Source: Phlegmacium glaucopus (lineage: Eukaryota; Basidiomycota; Agaricomycetes; Agaricales; Cortinariaceae). From it: a stretch of 21,483 nucleotides of DNA. A model generated the notes under the pieces. That model saw only the letters and a list, made by a program, of their open reading frames with translations. It ran no database searches and had not been told where the DNA came from. A program made the position numbers and the translations under genes. Below, piece after piece: positions 1 to 10,172 of the stretch. Location of the stretch: contig MU130098.1 in the NCBI GenBank assembly GCA_015039465.1, forward strand, positions 917-22,399, given 5' to 3'. Positions within the stretch are counted from its first letter, which is position 1, and the number at the start of each line of letters is the position of its first letter.

Positions 1-107
1 AAAATTAGTGAATTTGCACTCTTCCTTTCTTTCCCAAGTTTCAGCGCTCTGAATTGGCACAAGTTAGAAAAGGAATTACAAGTGGACTTGCTTTGCTTCA
101 CTCAGTT

Positions 108-516
108 CAAAGGGTATTAAATCCTAAAGGGGCTTACCTTTGTTCTGTGTAAACCAAGAATATTAAATCCTTTAGGGACTTGTCTTGGAAGCAAGGATAT
201 TAAATCCTTTGTCAGAGTCTGAGGATAAAACCTTGTACTATAAAGCTGTCTCACAGTCTGCCTCAGGGACTTTAAATCATTTGTTGTGGATAGTCAAAGA
301 ATATTAAACCCTAAAGGGGCTTGTCTTTGTACTACCAAAATTGGTTATCATATAGACAAAGGATATTAAATCCTATAGGGACTTGCCTTTGTTCTATCAA
401 AAAGCACTATATAATAGTCTAAGAAATTGGACTATAAACTTGTTATCAGAATCATAGTCTAGAGAAATTTGGACTTTAAACTTGAATCATAGTCTAGAAC
501 ATTTGGACTTTAAAAG
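108..516. repeat. Dispersed hairpin-forming repeat units in gypsy spacer
   Basis: Four units of exactly 35 bp lie at 108-142, 154-188, 295-329 and 357-391, with a partial unit at 191-211. Each unit has an outer inverted repeat of the type CAAAGG...CCTTTG and an inner one of the type AGGAT-attaa-ATCCT, so each can fold into a two-stem hairpin. A second family of 26-29 bp units starting AGTCTA and containing TTGGACT follows at 416-442, 456-484 and 491-516, also with an AGTC...GACT inverted core. They sit beyond the end of the minus-strand gag relic, where the spacer between gag and pol would be expected. The function is unknown. Bases 1-107 and 517-700 show no coding potential that I can recognise. 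Confidence 0.75.
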
Positions 517-700
517 TGTATTGTTGTTTTATTCAAGAGTATACTGGTTATACTTTCAAGGAAACCCCAACTTGCACAAAAACAGAGTTTGTTGGTCATT
601 AAAGTTACTGGTTTCTGGATTTGTTGTAGACAAATTCCTAAAAACGGTAATCCTTTGATTTCCTTACAAAAACAAATTCAATCACATCAATGGTAGAGGC

Positions 701-1798
701 TCAGCCTTTAGTGGAGCTTGCCTTGGCAAGGTTACAGTCAGGAACGCGATGTCCCGGCTTGCCACAAAAAAGACAAAGTTTATTATCCATCTGGTGTTGC
801 CTTTCTTGCTGGGTAAGTCTAACCCGCGAGTCCAGCTTGCCTTCTAGATTAGGTTTAGGAGGAGTGGAAGTGGAAGTCTTACCGGAGTCTGCAGGCTTAG
901 CGGATTTTTGATCCGAAGGCCGAGACTGTTTTCAGGAACTGGAAGAAGGGTTTGAAGAAGAGGGTATGGAGGAGGATGAAGGAGTAGAACCCTTCAGAGG
1001 GTTTTGGTGTTGCTGCGGAGCGGGTTCCCGAGAATGTTCTTGCATACATTCCCAGTAGCGAGCATCGGCATTTTGAGCTTTTTGATGCATCACGGTTAAG
1101 GACTGGGGCTTGCCATCACCTTTGGTAATTTCATCCTTGAGTCGGGAAGGTAAGCCTTCATAAAACCTATACCTCAGAGCAGGCTTGCCCCAAGTACAGC
1201 GGACTGCCAAGGAGTTGAACCGGACTAAGTAATCGGAGATACATTGGCCATCCTTCATTCGGAGATTGGTGAGTTCGTGTTCTACATTGGCGGACTCATC
1301 ATAAGGACCGAAGTTGGACTGAAGTTTGCTGACAAAGAGATCCCAATTTTCAACCCAAGACAGAGGCTTGCCAGTGAGACTGGAAATTCCAGGTTAGAAC
1401 CATTCCTGAGCAACGTCCCAGAGATAGGACAAAGCAAATGTTACTCGCTTGGAGTCATCTCGGAATGTGTTGGAAGAGCTCCGGAAGTAGAGCCTGCACT
1501 GGAAAAGAAAAGCTTTTAGTTTCTTAGGATCCTTACCCATGAAGGGTTCGGGCTCTCTAAGTCTGCCAGCCAAATTGGACTTGGCTGAAGATTTCCCGAG
1601 GGAATTTAAAGCGGAAACAAGTTCATTGATATGAATAGATGGAGACTCAACTTCATCCGTAGCAATCCGAGGTTTGTCGATAAGACTAGCCTCTTTGACT
1701 GCATCGGGAATGGGAGTCTGCCTGGTAGGAGTGTTTTTGTGGGACATATTTTCTTGTATCGGTAATTGAGTTTTGGAAGTTTTGGAACGAGTTAGCAT
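701..1798 (-). pseudogene. gag: Gypsy-type (Ty3-like) retrotransposon gag, inactivated
   Basis: The reading frame runs on the minus strand from ATG at 1798 to a TGA at 703-701 (366 codons including the stops). It encodes the capsid and nucleocapsid precursor that packages element RNA. Recognisable parts are the capsid core, with an EPFMGKDPKKLKAF stretch and a downstream WVENWDLF-like stretch, a serine-rich linker, and a CCHC zinc knuckle (CLFCGKPGHRVPDC, about 734-775). Two in-frame stops, TAA at 1396-1394 and TGA at 934-932, interrupt an otherwise continuous frame, so the copy is dead or needs correction. The TAA replaces a codon in the conserved EWF-P segment. No protease or pol follows before the window edge. 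The family assignment is strong from the gag motifs; the element is cut off at base 1. Confidence 0.85.
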
Positions 1799-1825
1799 AG
1801 GAGTGGGTGAGAAGTTTGAATATAC

Positions 1826-2385
1826 TGTTAAGTTTAAAACAAAAGAGTCACATTGGAGTTACTCTGGAACAAGTAATTGGAAAGGATGTTGGCCTCAGCA
1901 TGTGTGCTGTGCCGCCCAGCTCCTATAGTGTCCTAATTTCGGAACCGGAAGAAGAAGGAATAAGACAGAAGACCTCAGTGACTTAGAGGACAAACAAGAG
2001 GAGGAAACAAAGTTGATATTTGAACTAAGGAAAAACATACAAGTTTCAAGTACTTAAATATAAAAAGAATAGCAACTGAGATATAGAATATAAATATAAG
2101 TGCTGCGTTCTGCTCCCGGTAAGGTCCTGCATTCTTGGGTGAATAATCCATGGTGGGTATGCTGACTGATGGTGGGAAGGGTGATGACAAAGAATAGTGG
2201 TAGTGGTGAAGAAGTGGTAACAGGTTTGGAGTATAGACGGAGGAACCGGAATGACATGGAAAAGTCTCGGAGTTGAACATAGGAAGAGTAGTTCAGGATA
2301 TAAGGGAAGGCACTGTGCGGAGTACGGACTACCGGAGACAGCTCCAACAGAGCCAGACCGGAGTAACATATGACGGAATGTAACA
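1826..2385 (-). repeat. Probable 5' LTR of the gypsy element
   Basis: Read on the minus strand this stretch starts TGTTACA at 2385 and ends TTAACA at 1826, directly upstream of the gag start at 1798. These ends fit the TG...CA rule. A stretch near its end, about 1880-1950, resembles the fragment at the right edge of the window (21355-21483), including the shared TGTTAAG terminus. The right border abuts recognisable hAT coding sequence, which fits insertion into the hAT gene. The second LTR is outside the window, so length and boundaries are inferred. I found no convincing primer binding site after base 1826. ORFs on both strands here are not considered genes. Confidence 0.5.
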
Positions 2386-4099
2386 TGGAGTCCAGTTCAG
2401 AGTTGCAGACATCTTCATCGTCGAATAAGAATTTGAACCAAGGCACAATTTTCACATATATGAATTGGGCAAAGATGACAGAACAACAGAAAATGAAGCT
2501 CGAATGGCTCATGTTTCGCATGTTTATTTGCTGTGGTTTGCCCTGGGCTTTGATGGATAGTGATTTTTTTAGTGCTTTCATATTCACCTTATGTCCAGTG
2601 TTTGTTGTCCCAGATCAATCAGCATTTTTCCCAAAGCACCTTGCTCAAGAGGTTGTTGCCTGGGGAGAGGCTTTCAAAAAATTTATTGGCAACAAACACC
2701 ACCTCACCTTGTCATTTGATGGGTGGAGTACCCGTGCTCGTGATGAAGTTTATACATTTCATACCACCACTCCTAAGCAATGCTCGTTCTTCACTCATGG
2801 CCATGTGTTTAAGGGTATATCAGTAACAGGAGAAGCACTTCTCAGTGTCATCATCAAGGTACAAGTTTAATTCAATTTATTTACCTTTGCAGAATGCTGA
2901 GAGTTTTCATTTTATATTTTTGCTTTATATGACTCCACAAAATATAGCGCTATTGCTGGAGATGGAGGTCCCAATGTACAATCTGCCAAAATCAAGGCCA
3001 ATAAACAGTTTCCATGGATTCTCAATATATATGATCCATGTCACAATCTAAGCTTGTTTATAAAAGACGTTGGGAAGCTGTTTAAGGAGGTGTGTCCGAA
3101 TTTTAAATAAAAAAAACATTCAGACTTATCAACAAAACCATTTTAGATGCTTCCAATTGTCTCTGGCATCGCAAACTATTTCGGAAAGTCAAATTATGGA
3201 ACTCACAATCTGGACAAAGAATGTAAACAGCAAGGCGTGGCACAGGGTATCAAGTCTCATTCCGAAACCCACTTCTCATCAAGTTACTATCAAGTTGTGT
3301 CAGTAAATTCCCGCATGAACGTGATCAATACATGTGTGTGTTCTGGTAAATTAAAGTTTGATACCACAGCGGTAAGTTTAAATCAAAATTATGACTATGT
3401 GGAATATTTTGTTAATGCCCATTGCCCAATAGACTAAGAAGCTTCTTCCATATATTGAGGATGGGGGCTGTCACTGGAGTTTCATGAGCCAGATGACAGG
3501 CTTTATTCAACTTCTAGCCGCAGGCGCTAATGGCCTTCTTATGCTTGAGGGGCAAAACTCTAATTGTGCAGATGTTTTTTATGTCTGGATCTGTATTGCA
3601 TACCAGCTAGAAAAAGTTCTTGCCAATCCTTCTATTGGTGTCTCATGCTTTCGACCTTCAGTTATTAAAGCCTATAATCATTGCTTCAACCAAATGATGA
3701 CAGAATCATCTCATAGCATATTTCTCCTTGCTTACTATCTACATCCTCGTAAGTACTACAACCTATTTAACAATTATTCCCACTTATATACCGTTTCTTG
3801 AAGTTTACCAACATAATGGTGGCCTACATCTCTCTCTGCCAACACAGGTTGGGGGTCGGGAACTAAAGATGCATCAGTATCCAGCACTGTTTTGCACTTT
3901 GCTTACATCTGTTCTCAAGATTCTCAAAGCAGAACAGCTTCACTTTAAGAAATCTGGTTGGGAGGTTGTTCCTCATGTTGGAATATTCTAGAACTATTGC
4001 GTGCTAGTCGCGCCATATTGCATCATAATTGCGTAGTTGGTACACTGACCAATAGTGGTATTCTCTCAATGTTTGTACATACAGTATTTTACTCTGTGT
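2386..4099 (+). pseudogene. hAT-family transposase relic, N-terminal and central part
   Basis: Several exons separated by short introns encode a hAT transposase. Exon pieces are about 2386-2858 (donor GT at 2859), 2949-3090 (a DGGPNV stretch followed by FPWILNIYDPCHNLSLF, the region before the conserved C/H motif), 3147-3371, about 3434-3748 (LMLEGQNSNCADV, MMTESSHSIFLLAYYLHP) and 3848-3987. Introns start with GTACAA, GTGTGT, GTAAGT and GTAAGT. The N-terminal BED zinc finger is missing: the copy begins immediately at the border of the gypsy LTR. The frame stops at about 3989, and the following 100 bases are not clearly coding. The C-terminal dimerisation domain is found 6.4 kb away at 10524-10800, beyond a transposon insertion. 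This is a dead copy; exon edges are estimates. Confidence 0.75.
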
Positions 4100-4216
4100 T
4101 GGTGTTTGGAAGTCCAGTTGCAGGACTGGAAAAAGACTGCAAAAAGACCAGACCAGACTGCAAAAGACTGGACCAGCAGTCCGGTTTTTGGTTTTTGAGA
4201 ATCAAAGACTGGTAAA

Positions 4217-4687
4217 AGACCGGTCTTCGGTCCTAGGGAGGACTTTACACTCCCCCACATTGTCCGGCCAGAATTCCGCTGGACTCCAGAAAAGTCCAGT
4301 CAGAGTCCGGTCAGAGTCCGGTGGAAGTCCGGTGGAAGTCCGGTGGAAGTACAAAACATGCCTGTATCCCCTCTTAACCTAAGAACACGCTACCGCGCAG
4401 ACAGAAAATATCCCCATCCCTAAATATTAATCCTAAGCCCTAAATCTAAATATAACCCTAAGCCTAACCTCTAAATCTAAATATAACCCTAAATTCTATC
4501 AAAAGTCCGGTGGATGTCCGGTGGACTGTGACCAGACATACAGTCCAGGCATTTTTCTACTTTCACCGGACTCTCACCGGACTCTCACCGGACTCTCACC
4601 GGACTTTTACCAGAATTTTAGTGGAGTCCGCCAGACTCCGGCCGGACAACGTGGGGGACTGTAAAGTACACGTCCTAGGACCGGTCT
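4217..4687. repeat. Large imperfect palindrome (foldback) inside the hAT element
   Basis: The outer arms pair: AGACCGGTC at 4217 with GGACCGGTCT ending at 4687, then CCTAGG, a stretch with TTTACA and CCCCCAC, and TTGTCCGGCC (about 4259-4268) with GGCCGGACAA (about 4640-4649). Inside the arms are tandem 11-bp units, AGTCCGGTGGA on the left (about 4311-4350) and CACCGGACTCT on the right (about 4565-4610). The centre carries a telomere-like stretch. The whole could fold into a stem of more than 150 bp with a loop. No coding sequence was seen. Confidence 0.8.
4418..4494. repeat. Degenerate telomere-like CCCTAA repeats
   Basis: Several copies of CCCTAA, CCTAAG and CTAAAT occur in about 77 bases, for example ATATAACCCTAA twice. 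CCCTAA is the complement of the TTAGGG telomere repeat used by most filamentous fungi. The units are irregular, so this may be chance AT-rich drift around a simple repeat. It sits exactly in the loop of the surrounding palindrome. Confidence 0.5.
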
Positions 4688-4968
4688 GAACCAGTAGTTT
4701 TGTAGCCCTTATTTTTTTCTTTCGAACAACATAAAGACCGTATTTATTGGTCAAATATTCACTGAGAAAAAAATAAAACAGTAAAAATTTACACAAAATA
4801 GTAGGAAACAAATAATATCATCATAACATTGTCAATTCCCAACAAAATTTAACGTTCTTGGGCTTATTCTAAAGGTATAGATCACATCTACATATTTGTC
4901 TGATGTTATCTATGAAAATATGACCGGTATTTGTCAAAAGTCCGGTCCTGGACAGTCTTGGACCAGGA

Positions 4969-5284
4969 TGTTGAAATATACGAGTATAACCCGTTTATTG
5001 TTGTCCAGGTATTTTATCTTATCATTTTTCATTATCTATCATTTCGGGTATTAGAATACATTACATAATCATGTTCGTTTAGTCATGGATTTTCTTTTCT
5101 ACAAGTCTCAACTTTATCCTAAAGTTGAGATGTGAGCACACTCGTTTTATTTACATGACTCGTTAGCTAACAATTACCTAGAACTCTTCTTTTGTTCTAG
5201 GTAACTTACTATTAATATTAAAGACAACTTTATCCTAAAGTTGAGACAACTCTTCTTTTTTTCTAGCTGCAATATATTCCAACA
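4969..5284 (+). repeat. Copia 1 5' LTR (316 bp)
   Basis: It is bounded by TGTTGAAATATA and TATATTCCAACA, near-perfect inverted ends. Three internal palindromes are visible: TCTCAACTTTA-tcc-TAAAGTTGAGA (about 5105-5129), ACCTAGAAC...GTTCTAGGT (about 5177-5203), and a second CAACTTTA-tcc-TAAAGTTG (about 5225-5243). Bases 5097-5284 match 10173-10360 with three differences. Bases 4969-5096 match 6653 down to 6526 read backwards, with five differences in 128. The gag frame is open through the last 48 bases, but the likely start codon lies just outside the LTR. Confidence 0.93.
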
Positions 5285-5296
5285 GGTTATGGGCCC
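5285..5296 (+). promoter_or_regulatory. Copia primer binding site (initiator tRNA-Met half)
   Basis: The 12 bases GGTTATGGGCCC follow the LTR end directly. The same motif follows the LTR of the second copia element (20977-20988, minus). Drosophila copia carries the same kind of site, complementary to the anticodon arm of initiator tRNA-Met and primed by a tRNA half-molecule rather than by the tRNA 3' end. The proposed gag start codon (5289-5291) lies inside this site. Confidence 0.85.
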
Positions 5297-6500
5297 CGAA
5301 GACAAACTGTCTAACCTCTCAATGAACTCCAACACAGACACCACAACTCTAGCCATTCCCAAGCTCCGTGACGACAGATGCAACTGGGCTGATTACAAGC
5401 CTCAAATCCAGAAGGCTATGGGTTCTAAGGGTCTGTGGAGACACGTAGAAGGAACTGCCACTGCGCCTAAACTGTTTGCTGTCGTCAATGATGTCCTAGT
5501 CCTACCGGATAGGAAGACAGCAGCCACAGAAGAACAAATTGAAACAAAGGAGATTAGAATGGTTGAATTCAAGAAACGCGAGTACTTAGCTCAGCATATC
5601 ATTCTCTCAACTACTTCGACACGTCTTGGTTCTAAAATAAAGAACCTAACGTCAGCAGAAGACATGTGGAAGGTGGTCAAAGCCGATGCGACAACAAAGA
5701 GTACACTTTACCTTCTTGACGCGGAAGATCAGCTTTCGAGCATGAAACTAGCTGAAAACGAAGACACAAAGGCTCACCTTGCAGAGCTCAAGCAGCACTT
5801 TCAACTAATGACTCAACAATGCGATAACCTATTGAAGATGGGGTCAACACTTTCCAAAACTCATTTTAACATCATCGTGATGTTGTCGCTACCAGATTTG
5901 TACAGACCAACTCTACAAACCATAACGGCAGCCGAACAGGCCAGCAGTCTCTTAGGAGGCCAGTTGCAACGGATGAAAACTGACGACTTAATGTCCTTCA
6001 TCATTGAGGAAGCTCAGCACCGTTCAATCAACGACGAACGAGGCAAAAACACCAAATCCGCGCTAGCTACCCACGTAAAAAGGGGTGGAAAATCCAGGAA
6101 TGGGAAACAGAAACGTTTTGAAAAGCAAAGTAAAACTGATTCCGATGATGCGTGTGGAAACTGCAGAAAGAAAGGACATAAGGAACCGGATTGTTGGTCA
6201 AAAGGAGGTGGCAAGGAAGGGCAAGGCCCGAGACAGAAGAAGTCCAAGAAGGTCAAAACAGCAACCGTTGCAGTTGATGACAAAGACAATACGCTCTTCA
6301 CGTTCACCTGTACATCAGACTATGTCGATGTTGTGAACTCCGTCCCAGCCTCAAAGCCAAAAGTCGGAGGATGCGTCGACAGTGGAGCCAGCAGCAATTA
6401 CTCACCGGATCGGTCCAAATTCACCAATTATCGTCCTATTGATCGTGAAATTACCACAGCAGATGGACGAACAGTTAAAGCAATTGGAACAGGCGATATG
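5289..6500 (+). pseudogene. gag: Copia 1 gag and start of protease, forward part
   Basis: The open frame from ATG 5289 encodes the copia Gag precursor: an N-terminal UBN2/DUF4219-like capsid region (CNWADYKPQIQKAM, LWRHVEG), a basic segment, and a CCHC zinc knuckle (CGNCRKKGHKEPDC, 6153-6194). It then enters the retroviral-type aspartic protease with its active-site DSG at 6378-6386 (CVDSGASSNYSPD). The frame is uninterrupted to 6500 and would continue as a Gag-Pol polyprotein, but the sequence breaks off into 25 A and then into backward-written DNA. Residues encoded after 6500 are not meaningful. The last 257 bases (6244-6500) occur again, backwards, at 9916-10172. Confidence 0.88.
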
Positions 6501-6525
6501 AAAAAAAAAAAAAAAAAAAAAAAAA
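6501..6525. other. Run of exactly 25 A, likely gap placeholder
   Basis: A homopolymer of 25 A separates forward gag from the backward-written block. Neither the 97 percent identical second copy of this gag region nor the LTR contains such a run. A fixed, round length at a junction that is abnormal on other grounds suggests a scaffold gap whose unknown bases were converted to A. This is an inference; a poly(A) tail or sequencing homopolymer cannot be excluded. Confidence 0.55.
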
Positions 6526-9500
6526 TTCTCTTAGGCACTGATTTGTTTGTACTAATACATTACATAAGATTATGGGCTTTACTATCTATTACTTTTTACT
6601 ATTCTATTTTATGGACCTGTTGTTATTTACCCAATATGAACATATAAAGTTGTGAGGGGGAGCTCACTTTGCGGTAACTACGGGATTTAACACACGCGTA
6701 GACAGTACACTACTGTTTGCACGACTAGTCCAATAACTAATGTGTTACTTCCAATAACAACAACAATACTGACTCAAACTTTCAGTGAAGAAGAAGTTGA
6801 GGGGATCTGGGTCAGAGAGCTGCTTGGCGTGTTTGAAACCAGAGCGATTACGGAACCACTTTTACAGACTCTGTAAAAGCAGTCAGCCATACATTAAATA
6901 AAGGTAGAACAACAGGACATGTAAAGAGATTATTTTACTATAGCGTCCAGCTATACGAACCAGGAGCTCACCTTGAACAACAGAAAGCGTTCGCGATCAC
7001 GTGGAACCAATAGCGTTAACTGACCTTGTCCAGGGCCGAAGCTAGGAGCGTAGAGCAAATGCTTCGAGGAGTAGGTGTTCCGAAGGAACCGACGTACTCA
7101 TTCACGTTACATAAGCCGAAGACACGAACTGTTGCGTTACTATACAACAAAGAAACTCGAGGTTCTATATCGTGGAACGGGTTTTACCTTGCTCATGGGT
7201 CTATAGCTCACTGTTACGAAAACTGAGCGGGTTAGACGTAGCGTCATGGGGAGATGTTCGTGCAAGTTAGCTGGAGGTTTCCATTCGGTTATGCTAAAAC
7301 AACTAGGGTCTATACATTACTGGGAAAAATTAGGAAGGGTCACGCGCTAGGGTCCCAAGACCTATTTAGACGTATCCGGTGTAGCCCAGAACTATGTTGT
7401 TGACCGGTTTCCTGTGACTAACGGAGCGATATGCCATAAGGAACGTAAGTCCTCAAAACTAATTACCTGCTACCCGTAACCAGTCAGCTTTTAACCCGAG
7501 GTCAAAGGTAGCCTCATCAATGACCGAAGCGTAACCACTCAGATTTAAACAGTTGGTATCTAAGTTACATCCGCGTAACTAATTAGTTATAACAAGATCG
7601 AAAGGTTATTACAAACTAGAGCTTAGGATTTTTGGTTCGCTATCCAGGTAACAGGCAATATAGGGTTACGAAGAGCTAAAGACGAAACTTGGAAAATCGT
7701 AGGTGGTAGGCAAAGCTACACTGTCGGTACAGTAGTCAGCGCTGTCGTTGTTGGTATACGAGGAGAGGCCTTGCAACTATCTTCTGGCTTACCAGATCAC
7801 GACTAGCGAATTTTGGGTACAGCAAGTCCTTTTGTAATGAGTAAAGGTACATGGTAGGAGAGGGTCGGACGAAGTTAGGTATGTTGGGAAAGTTGTTGGA
7901 GTTCTGGAAAGGAAGGAGAGGACCAAAGTCATGGGGTGTTCCGCGAAAGTATATGTGTCAGAGAAATTCTCCGCGTAAATCTATTCGCGAAAAATGTAGC
8001 TGTACGAACTAAAGGGTCAGAACGAGACGTCGCAAACGCTCATGACGTGCTTGGTATCCGTAAAAACGTCGCCTACTCTTCCAAAGCCACATTAAATGTG
8101 GAAGCTGAACAGATACCGGTGGTCGTTGTTAAGCCTCAGCTATTGAATTGCAAAAAGGCAAGTCAGGAGCGAAATGAGAGTCTTGAAGTGGTGTTCCTTA
8201 TCGATGTACTGGGAAACCATCCAGAAACTGATGGGTTCATGGTTTAAAAAGTTCGACTGGTTAGAGTATGAGATCTCGGCGAACGGTAAGGAAACGTAAG
8301 CCAGGTAAATTACGAAGTAGTTCCCTTACACCCAGCCTGTCATCGTATGGTCATTCTCGTTTCAGTCCACCATCTCTCGATTCACCAAACAACAGAACCT
8401 AACATAGCAGGTGACTAAGTCAAAGCCTTCAACTAAGCAACGTCACCCATCAACGACGTTGATTTGGTGATAAATTCAGGAATATACGAGGAACGCCAAA
8501 AGCGCCTGCTGCCGGCGCTGGTATGACGACCTAAACTCTCAACAGACGAAGTTAAAGGCCTCATCCAAGTCGATACTAAAGCCCATAACCGAGATCCACT
8601 CAAACCTAACCAAGAACAAGACTGACTCCAACTAACTATCTACTTAGTAGTCAAAATAGTTGTAGAAACTCCAACAAAAGCCCGGAAACTTCTAGCAAAC
8701 CCCTACTGACCTACTAAAATAGGGAGAGGGGGAGTCGGTCACACAGTGGTACCTACACTTTTAACAATAAGCAGACATACAGTAGAAGTAACTTTTGATG
8801 CAAGGCAAGTTGTCATTGGTTAGAAAAAGGTCGGTTATATAAGATATTGGAAATCTAAGGCTTAGTATAGGCTGTTTTGCTGGCCAAACACAAGATCGTA
8901 GTTCGAAAGGCCGCAAATCCAGAAAATGTATCCGACGCTGTGGTTTGAGAACCTATGGCCGTTCCACCCCAAAGTAGAATAAGTCGTAAAGTATCCCTCA
9001 AAAGGGTAGATTACGTGCTCGTCCCCAAACTAAAACGTTGGTCCACCACACGAAGTAGCGAAGAAGGGTGTCCTTTGCTCCGTCAGGTCTACGGTCTTCA
9101 TCCCGAGCTCGAACAAGTCGAGTTCATGCGTAGGGTGCAAGTCGCCATGGTAAAACACCACCTCTTAGTACCTGTCATTCAAGAGCGAATCACGGAGATA
9201 GTAGAACTACGAGTTAGTAAACCACGCTATCTTTGAGAGGGGGAACTAGACTTACGTGTTAAAACTAAGTTAAGGGTCAAACTCAAAGATATTCACGAAG
9301 TAGCGCAAACATACTAACTTTCCAAAGTGAGAAAAAGAGAACCTTTATCTCAAAGTAGAGCGCTCAACGTAGTAGATATGTTCGACGGTGTATCATCACT
9401 GGTAAATCTGAGAACTGACTGCGACCAGGGGTGTCTAGGGTCACCTGTGTTAGTGGTATAAAACGTCGAGACCAAAACCTGAATAAACCTTTTCCTTCAA

Positions 9501-10172
9501 CTCAGCTAAACCGGAAACGTGTGCGAAGCGTTTTCAGTTCAAAGTTCAGTAATAGTTCCAACTATGGCCATTATTTAGGAAAACTTTGGCACACGAATTA
9601 TCGCCGGCCTCTATATACAGGATTGAAAGCCACCCGAAGCAAATACGAGTAAAATACTCTTCGATGCAACCGCGTCACCTACAAAAACCTACCCAAGCCT
9701 CGACCTTATCCTATCTCCAACAAGTGAGCTCCATACCACCGTTACCACGTAGGTAGGACAACGAATTAGCACGTGTATGGGAATACCTTGCAATGGTCTG
9801 TAGGTCGGAAAAGGTTGGACGACTAACTATAGTCGCATTTTCGATTCAGTCCACGCACATAACGTAAAAATTTACAGCAAAACCAGGTAATACTTGGTAA
9901 ACCTTCAAGATTTTCGTATAGCGGGTAAGGTTAACGAAATTGACAAGCAGGTAGACGACACCATTAAAGCGCTAGTTATCCTGCTATTAACCACTTAAAC
10001 CTGGCTAGGCCGCTCATTAGTGACGACCGAGGTGACAGCTGTGTAGGAGGCTGAAAACCGAAACTCCGACCCTGCCTCAAGTGTTGTAGCTGTATCAGGC
10101 TACATGTCCACTTGCACTTCTCGCATAACAGAAACAGTAGTTGACGTTGCCAACGACAAAACTGGAAGAACC
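6526..10172. other. Mirror block: copia pol and LTR start written 3'->5'
   Basis: Reading from 10172 down to 6526 without complementing gives a normal copia sequence. In that reading: gag end (10172-), protease DSG at 10038-10030, GAG-pre-integrase EAHRKLGHISPAA (about 9640-9601), CEACAKAKS (about 9528-9500), integrase core CIDDATR (about 9383-9361), HSDQGGEF (about 9255-9230) and NGTAERGMRT (about 9155-9124), RT catalytic TDD within VAVATDDMAVTSK at 7738-7730, RNase H LSSTEAEYIALTHAAKEA (about 7135-7079), CDNQGALALAKDNKFHSRT (about 7017-6960) and KHIDLRYHF, polypurine GAGGGGGAG ending at 6654, and LTR bases 1-128 at 6653-6526. At least three stop codons interrupt pol in this reading. On the true plus or minus strand none of this is coding; ORFs such as 7936-8247, 8955-9236 and 9431-9652 are chance. 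Confidence 0.96.

Noticed and set aside
108..516. CRISPR-like array
   Set aside because: Units are themselves palindromic over their whole length, spacing is irregular (11 to 106 bases), there are no unique spacers of constant size, and the context is eukaryotic.
2054..2587. Minus-strand ORF of 177 codons overlapping the gypsy LTR and hAT gene
   Set aside because: It crosses the LTR border and runs antisense to a well-supported hAT exon, with no recognisable domain.
6501..6525. Poly(A) tail of a LINE or of a retro-copied transcript
   Set aside because: It sits in mid-protease frame, is not followed by a target duplication, and marks the edge of the mirrored block. An assembly gap is simpler, though not proven.
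7936..8247. Plus-strand ORF of 103 codons in the copia interior, and similar ones at 7026-7226, 8955-9236 and 9431-9652
   Set aside because: They lie in DNA that is coding only when read backwards without complement. Their predicted residues have no motif, and they are chance open frames.
6526..10172. A novel, homology-free gene cluster or captured foreign DNA inside a copia element
   Set aside because: The lack of homology is fully explained by the reversed string, which yields standard copia domains from end to end.
6526..10172. An ordinary inversion of the copia interior
   Set aside because: An inversion would match on the reverse complement. The match is to the plain reverse only.
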